Under the pieces are notes generated by a model that did not search any database, was not told where the DNA came from, and saw nothing but the letters and a program-made list of their open reading frames with translations. DNA of 35,396 bases from Thermoanaerobacterium thermosulfurigenes (GTDB taxonomy: Bacteria; Bacillota; Thermoanaerobacteria; Thermoanaerobacterales; Thermoanaerobacteraceae): NCBI RefSeq assembly GCF_051201035.1, contig NZ_JBPODR010000025.1:1-35396 (forward strand), in the 5' to 3' direction. A program made the translations under genes and the position numbers. Below are positions 33,240 to 35,396 of this stretch, in pieces. The number at the start of each line of letters is the position of its first letter. Position 1 is the first letter of the stretch.

Positions 33240-34395
33240 AAATATTTTTCTTTTCATATCATCACAGGTAATTTCTGATATAGGGGATTGGATAGATAGA
33301 ATTGCTGTTTTAACCTTAGTGTACAACATTAATAACTCATCTGTAGATATGTCGTTTTTGTCTATTATGATGCTATTGCCCTCATTAATATTTGGAGTAT
33401 TTGCCGGGAAAATAGTTGATATTTATAATAAGAAGAAAATTTTAATTTTAGGAGATTTTTTAAGAGCTATTTTAGTTTTTTTAATACCTTTTTTTAAAGA
33501 ATATGTTTTTATTATAATTTTTATTGTATCTACTATTTCTATATTCTATGATACAGCTAAAAATAGCATATTGCCGGAACTAGTTAAAAAAGATAGATTA
33601 AGACAAGTCAATAGTTTAAGCAGTTCATATAGTTCATTAATGATGGTATTAGGACCCTCAATTAGTGGCTTTATTATTTCAAAATTTGATATTAAATATT
33701 GTTTTTATATTGATTCCTTGACATTTCTATTATCCATGATAATGATTTTTTTGATAAAATTATATAAATATGGGTCCAAAAAGGATGTAGAATTGTATCA
33801 AACAGATAAAATTTCATTTATCGAAGGATTAAAGTATATAAAGGGTAATTGTATAATTTTCAATACATTATCAATAAATACGATAGTTGGATTAGCCGCT
33901 GGCATGTTAAATGGATTACTAATCATGTATGTTTATAAATTTTTAAAAACAGATTCGCAGGGATACGGTGTAATTCTTACTTTCAAAGGGCTAGCAATGA
34001 TACTGACTTCGCTTGTTTTATATAAATATCTAAAAAACGTGCTAGTTGATGTTATTTTTAAGTTAGGATTAATAGGGTTAGGAATTTCTACTGCTGTATT
34101 TCCATTAAATACATTCTTCGTTTTAGCAATTTTGATACAATTTTTTAATGGAATATTTAATGCATTATATTCCATTTCAAGGACTACGATTATACAAGAA
34201 AATTGTGATAATCAATACCTTGGGAGGACATTTAGCATGAATACAATGTTAACAAATATAACATCGATTATTTCATTAGCATTTGGGGGTATTGCAGCAG
34301 AATTTTTTGGCGTGAGGGCAGTACTGTTAATAGGCGGTTTTATAGTATTAATTAGCGGATTTGTTGCACGAAATAAAATACATATATATTGTTAA
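33232..34395 (+). CDS. MFS transporter, putative peptide exporter or immunity pump
   Basis: A 387-residue major facilitator with about 12 hydrophobic segments. The start ISDIGDWIDRIAVLTLVYNI and the loop GKIVDIYNKKKILILGDFLR are typical of the MFS efflux group related to macrolide-type exporters. The start codon overlaps the PqqD-like stop codon, so translation is coupled, and it lies inside the peptide cassette. Export of the modified peptide or self-protection is inferred from position. The gene is intact, unlike its two upstream neighbours. Codon use is strongly AT-rich. Confidence 0.82.
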   Translation: MSRNIFLFISSQVISDIGDWIDRIAVLTLVYNINNSSVDMSFLSIMMLLPSLIFGVFAGKIVDIYNKKKILILGDFLRAILVFLIPFFKEYVFIIIFIVSTISIFYDTAKNSILPELVKKDRLRQVNSLSSSYSSLMMVLGPSISGFIISKFDIKYCFYIDSLTFLLSMIMIFLIKLYKYGSKKDVELYQTDKISFIEGLKYIKGNCIIFNTLSINTIVGLAAGMLNGLLIMYVYKFLKTDSQGYGVILTFKGLAMILTSLVLYKYLKNVLVDVIFKLGLIGLGISTAVFPLNTFFVLAILIQFFNGIFNALYSISRTTIIQENCDNQYLGRTFSMNTMLTNITSIISLAFGGIAAEFFGVRAVLLIGGFIVLISGFVARNKIHIYC

Positions 34396-34418
34396 AATTA
34401 ATTTTTGATTTATCAGAT

Positions 34419-34447
34419 TTGACATTTTTGAACATTCAAAATATGAT
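34419..34447 (+). promoter_or_regulatory. Distal promoter of peptide 2 with palindrome in the spacer
   Basis: TTGACA (34419-34424), 17 nt, TATGAT (34442-34447). The spacer is filled by the inverted repeat TTTTGAACATTCAAAA (34426-34441), and an outer GACAT/ATGTC (34421-34425, 34448-34452) flanks it. This is a good operator position for a repressor. Confidence 0.6.
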
Positions 34448-34459
34448 ATGTCTTTTAAA

Positions 34460-34513
34460 AATGAAATAAAATTTTAAAAATATATTGCATTTTATTTTTA
34501 TAAGTGATATTAT
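34460..34513 (+). promoter_or_regulatory. Proximal promoter and shared inverted repeat of peptide 2
   Basis: AATGAAATA (34460-34468), N14, TATTGCATT (34483-34491) is the same repeat as before peptide 1, with one mismatch and identical spacing. It overlaps TTGCAT (34485-34490), which with TATTAT (34508-34513, 17-nt spacer) forms a promoter; TATAAT at 34511-34516 is an alternative. Confidence 0.55.
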
Positions 34514-34553
34514 AATAAACAAATAGAAAATTTTAGTCGGAGGGGGATGTCAA

Positions 34554-34685
34554 ATGAACAGTAAATTGAAAATATTGACTTTATCTATAATGATGTTCAT
34601 GTCTTTAGTGCTATTATTTTATATACACCCATTGGAGGATCCACCAGCTTTAACATTGAATAATTCAATTGTTTGTAATGGTTAA
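34554..34685 (+). CDS. Putative modified-peptide precursor 2 (43 residues)
   Basis: Paralogue of the peptide at 31434, aligning without gaps. It starts MNSKLKILTLS, has a hydrophobic segment to about residue 24, then PLEDPPALTLN at residues 26-36, NSIVCNG. Fifteen of residues 26-42 are identical to peptide 1 while only 11 of the first 25 are, so selection acts on the C-terminal part. GGAGGGGG lies about 8 nt before ATG 34554. It is followed, after 242 nt, by a truncated radical SAM gene. Two upstream promoters are predicted. Confidence 0.72.
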   Translation: MNSKLKILTLSIMMFMSLVLLFYIHPLEDPPALTLNNSIVCNG

Positions 34686-34927
34686 GACATATTATAGGGC
34701 TACAAACAACACTTTAATATATGTGAGTGAAAAGAATTCGATACTAATTACTTTTTAAGAAATAGAAATGAACTATGTACGAATATTTAATACTAAAATA
34801 GATTAATGAATAATTACGAAAGTGACTTGGCTAAATTTTAAGCTAAAATCATCTATGAATATCAATGCAACTCCTTGTTTAAAAATCAAAATTATAAATG
34901 AATTTATACGAGTGAGGAGAATAATAA

Positions 34928-35308
34928 ATGAAACCATCAAAATTTACAATTGAACTTGATATTGATGGAAGTAAATATTTATATAATTCACTAAGTAATG
35001 CTTATGCGAAAATTGATGAAGACCATTATGAAACATATTTAAAAATTAAGAATAATGATACTGATTATGACGAAAAAATGTCGATAGACTTATATAATGG
35101 TGGATTTGTCATTAATGATAATGAAGATGAAATTGGATATATGAATTTTTTTGAAAAAGTTATGAGATATGGAAGTAGTTCATTAGGCTTGACTATAGCC
35201 CCTACATTACAATGTAATTTCAGATGCAAATATTGTTATGAGGTACATGAAAATTCATTTATGTCTGAGGACGTACAAAAATTATTGATTGAATTTGTTA
35301 CTAACTAA
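34928..35308 (+). pseudogene. Truncated radical SAM/SPASM maturase (N-terminal fragment)
   Basis: The 126-residue product has an N-terminal recognition-like region (KFTIELDIDGSKYLYNSLSN) and the radical SAM motif LTIAPTLQCNFRCKYCYEVH, then stops at residue 126. Related maturases are several times longer, with the rest of the barrel and a SPASM domain. No continuation is seen in the other frames before the window end, so the gene is cut off at about 35305 by insertion or deletion rather than by a single-base shift. The start is supported by GAGGAGA 7 nt upstream of ATG 34928. The 242-nt gap before it holds no gene that I can support. Confidence 0.75.
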
Positions 35309-35396
35309 AACTTCGCACATAAATAATTACTCTGTTCCTTGAAAACTTAATGCTTTGCCAGAAAAAAGTAATAGTAATTTACACAATTATGCACAC
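35309..35396. other. Unassigned right edge after the truncated maturase
   Basis: No reading frame continues the radical SAM protein here and no known terminal repeat was recognised. It may be the edge of an inserted element or a deletion joint that would become clear with sequence beyond the window. Confidence 0.3.

Noticed and set aside
35309..35396. Insertion sequence end at the right edge
   Set aside because: The maturase is cut here, but no terminal repeat or transposase can be seen in the 88 remaining bases.
1..35396. CRISPR array, tRNA or rRNA genes
   Set aside because: No regularly spaced direct repeats and no cloverleaf or ribosomal RNA signature sequences were recognised.

Overview
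The window looks like a chromosomal segment of a low-GC, motile, anaerobic, probably thermophilic firmicute of the Thermoanaerobacterium/Thermoanaerobacter type. This is inferred from AT-rich codon use, strong AGGAGG ribosome binding sites, frequent TTG/GTG starts, and Bacillus/Clostridium gene families and order (tsaE-tsaB-rimI-tsaD-ydiF-rex, Rex, NiaR, PrpE, HutP). No species-level claim can be proved from the sequence alone.

Layout. 1-2390: polar amino acid ABC transporter operon (lipoprotein, permease, ATPase) with its own promoter and terminator. 2438-3808: long-form hibernation promoting factor and a conserved protein of unknown function, each preceded by a sequence that fits the sigma-H promoter consensus exactly. 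3809-6900: a leader region with a 27-codon peptide and alternative pairings, then a membrane HD-GYP protein, a DUF5317 membrane protein, NiaR and a bacteriohemerythrin. 7000-14508: secA, prfB (with the programmed +1 frameshift), tex, prpE and a VTT/TVP38 membrane protein. 14522-17773: amidohydrolase, ornithine carbamoyltransferase and carbamate kinase. 17781-18646: FMN riboswitch with intrinsic terminator controlling ribU. 18676-26790: the t6A genes tsaE-tsaB-rimI-tsaD, a DnaA-box-like cluster, a 2-hydroxyacid dehydrogenase, an ABC-F protein on the minus strand, motAB behind a sigma-D type promoter, and rex. 26812-31270: Nramp transporter, a P-loop/Asp23-like fusion, an OGG-type glycosylase, a DUF554 protein and HutP, closed by a strong terminator.

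31271-35396 is different: more AT-rich, with long non-coding gaps, tiny genes and broken frames. It holds what appears to be a radical-SAM peptide modification island. Two paralogous 43-44-residue peptides, missing from ordinary gene calls, have a hydrophobic N-terminal segment and a nearly invariant C-terminal block PLEDPPALTLNxSxVCN. The first is followed by a radical SAM/SPASM maturase, a PqqD-like recognition protein and an MFS transporter; the second by the N-terminal part of another radical SAM maturase that stops after the cluster-binding motif. The first maturase and the PqqD-like gene are each broken by one extra A in an A7 run. Both peptide promoters carry the same inverted repeat with identical 14-nt spacing. 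This peptide/maturase cassette is the best candidate for an undescribed system in the window.

The housekeeping genes suggest growth-phase and redox adaptation (HPF, Rex, NiaR, HD-GYP, Mot). No rRNA, tRNA, CRISPR array or complete insertion sequence was recognised.
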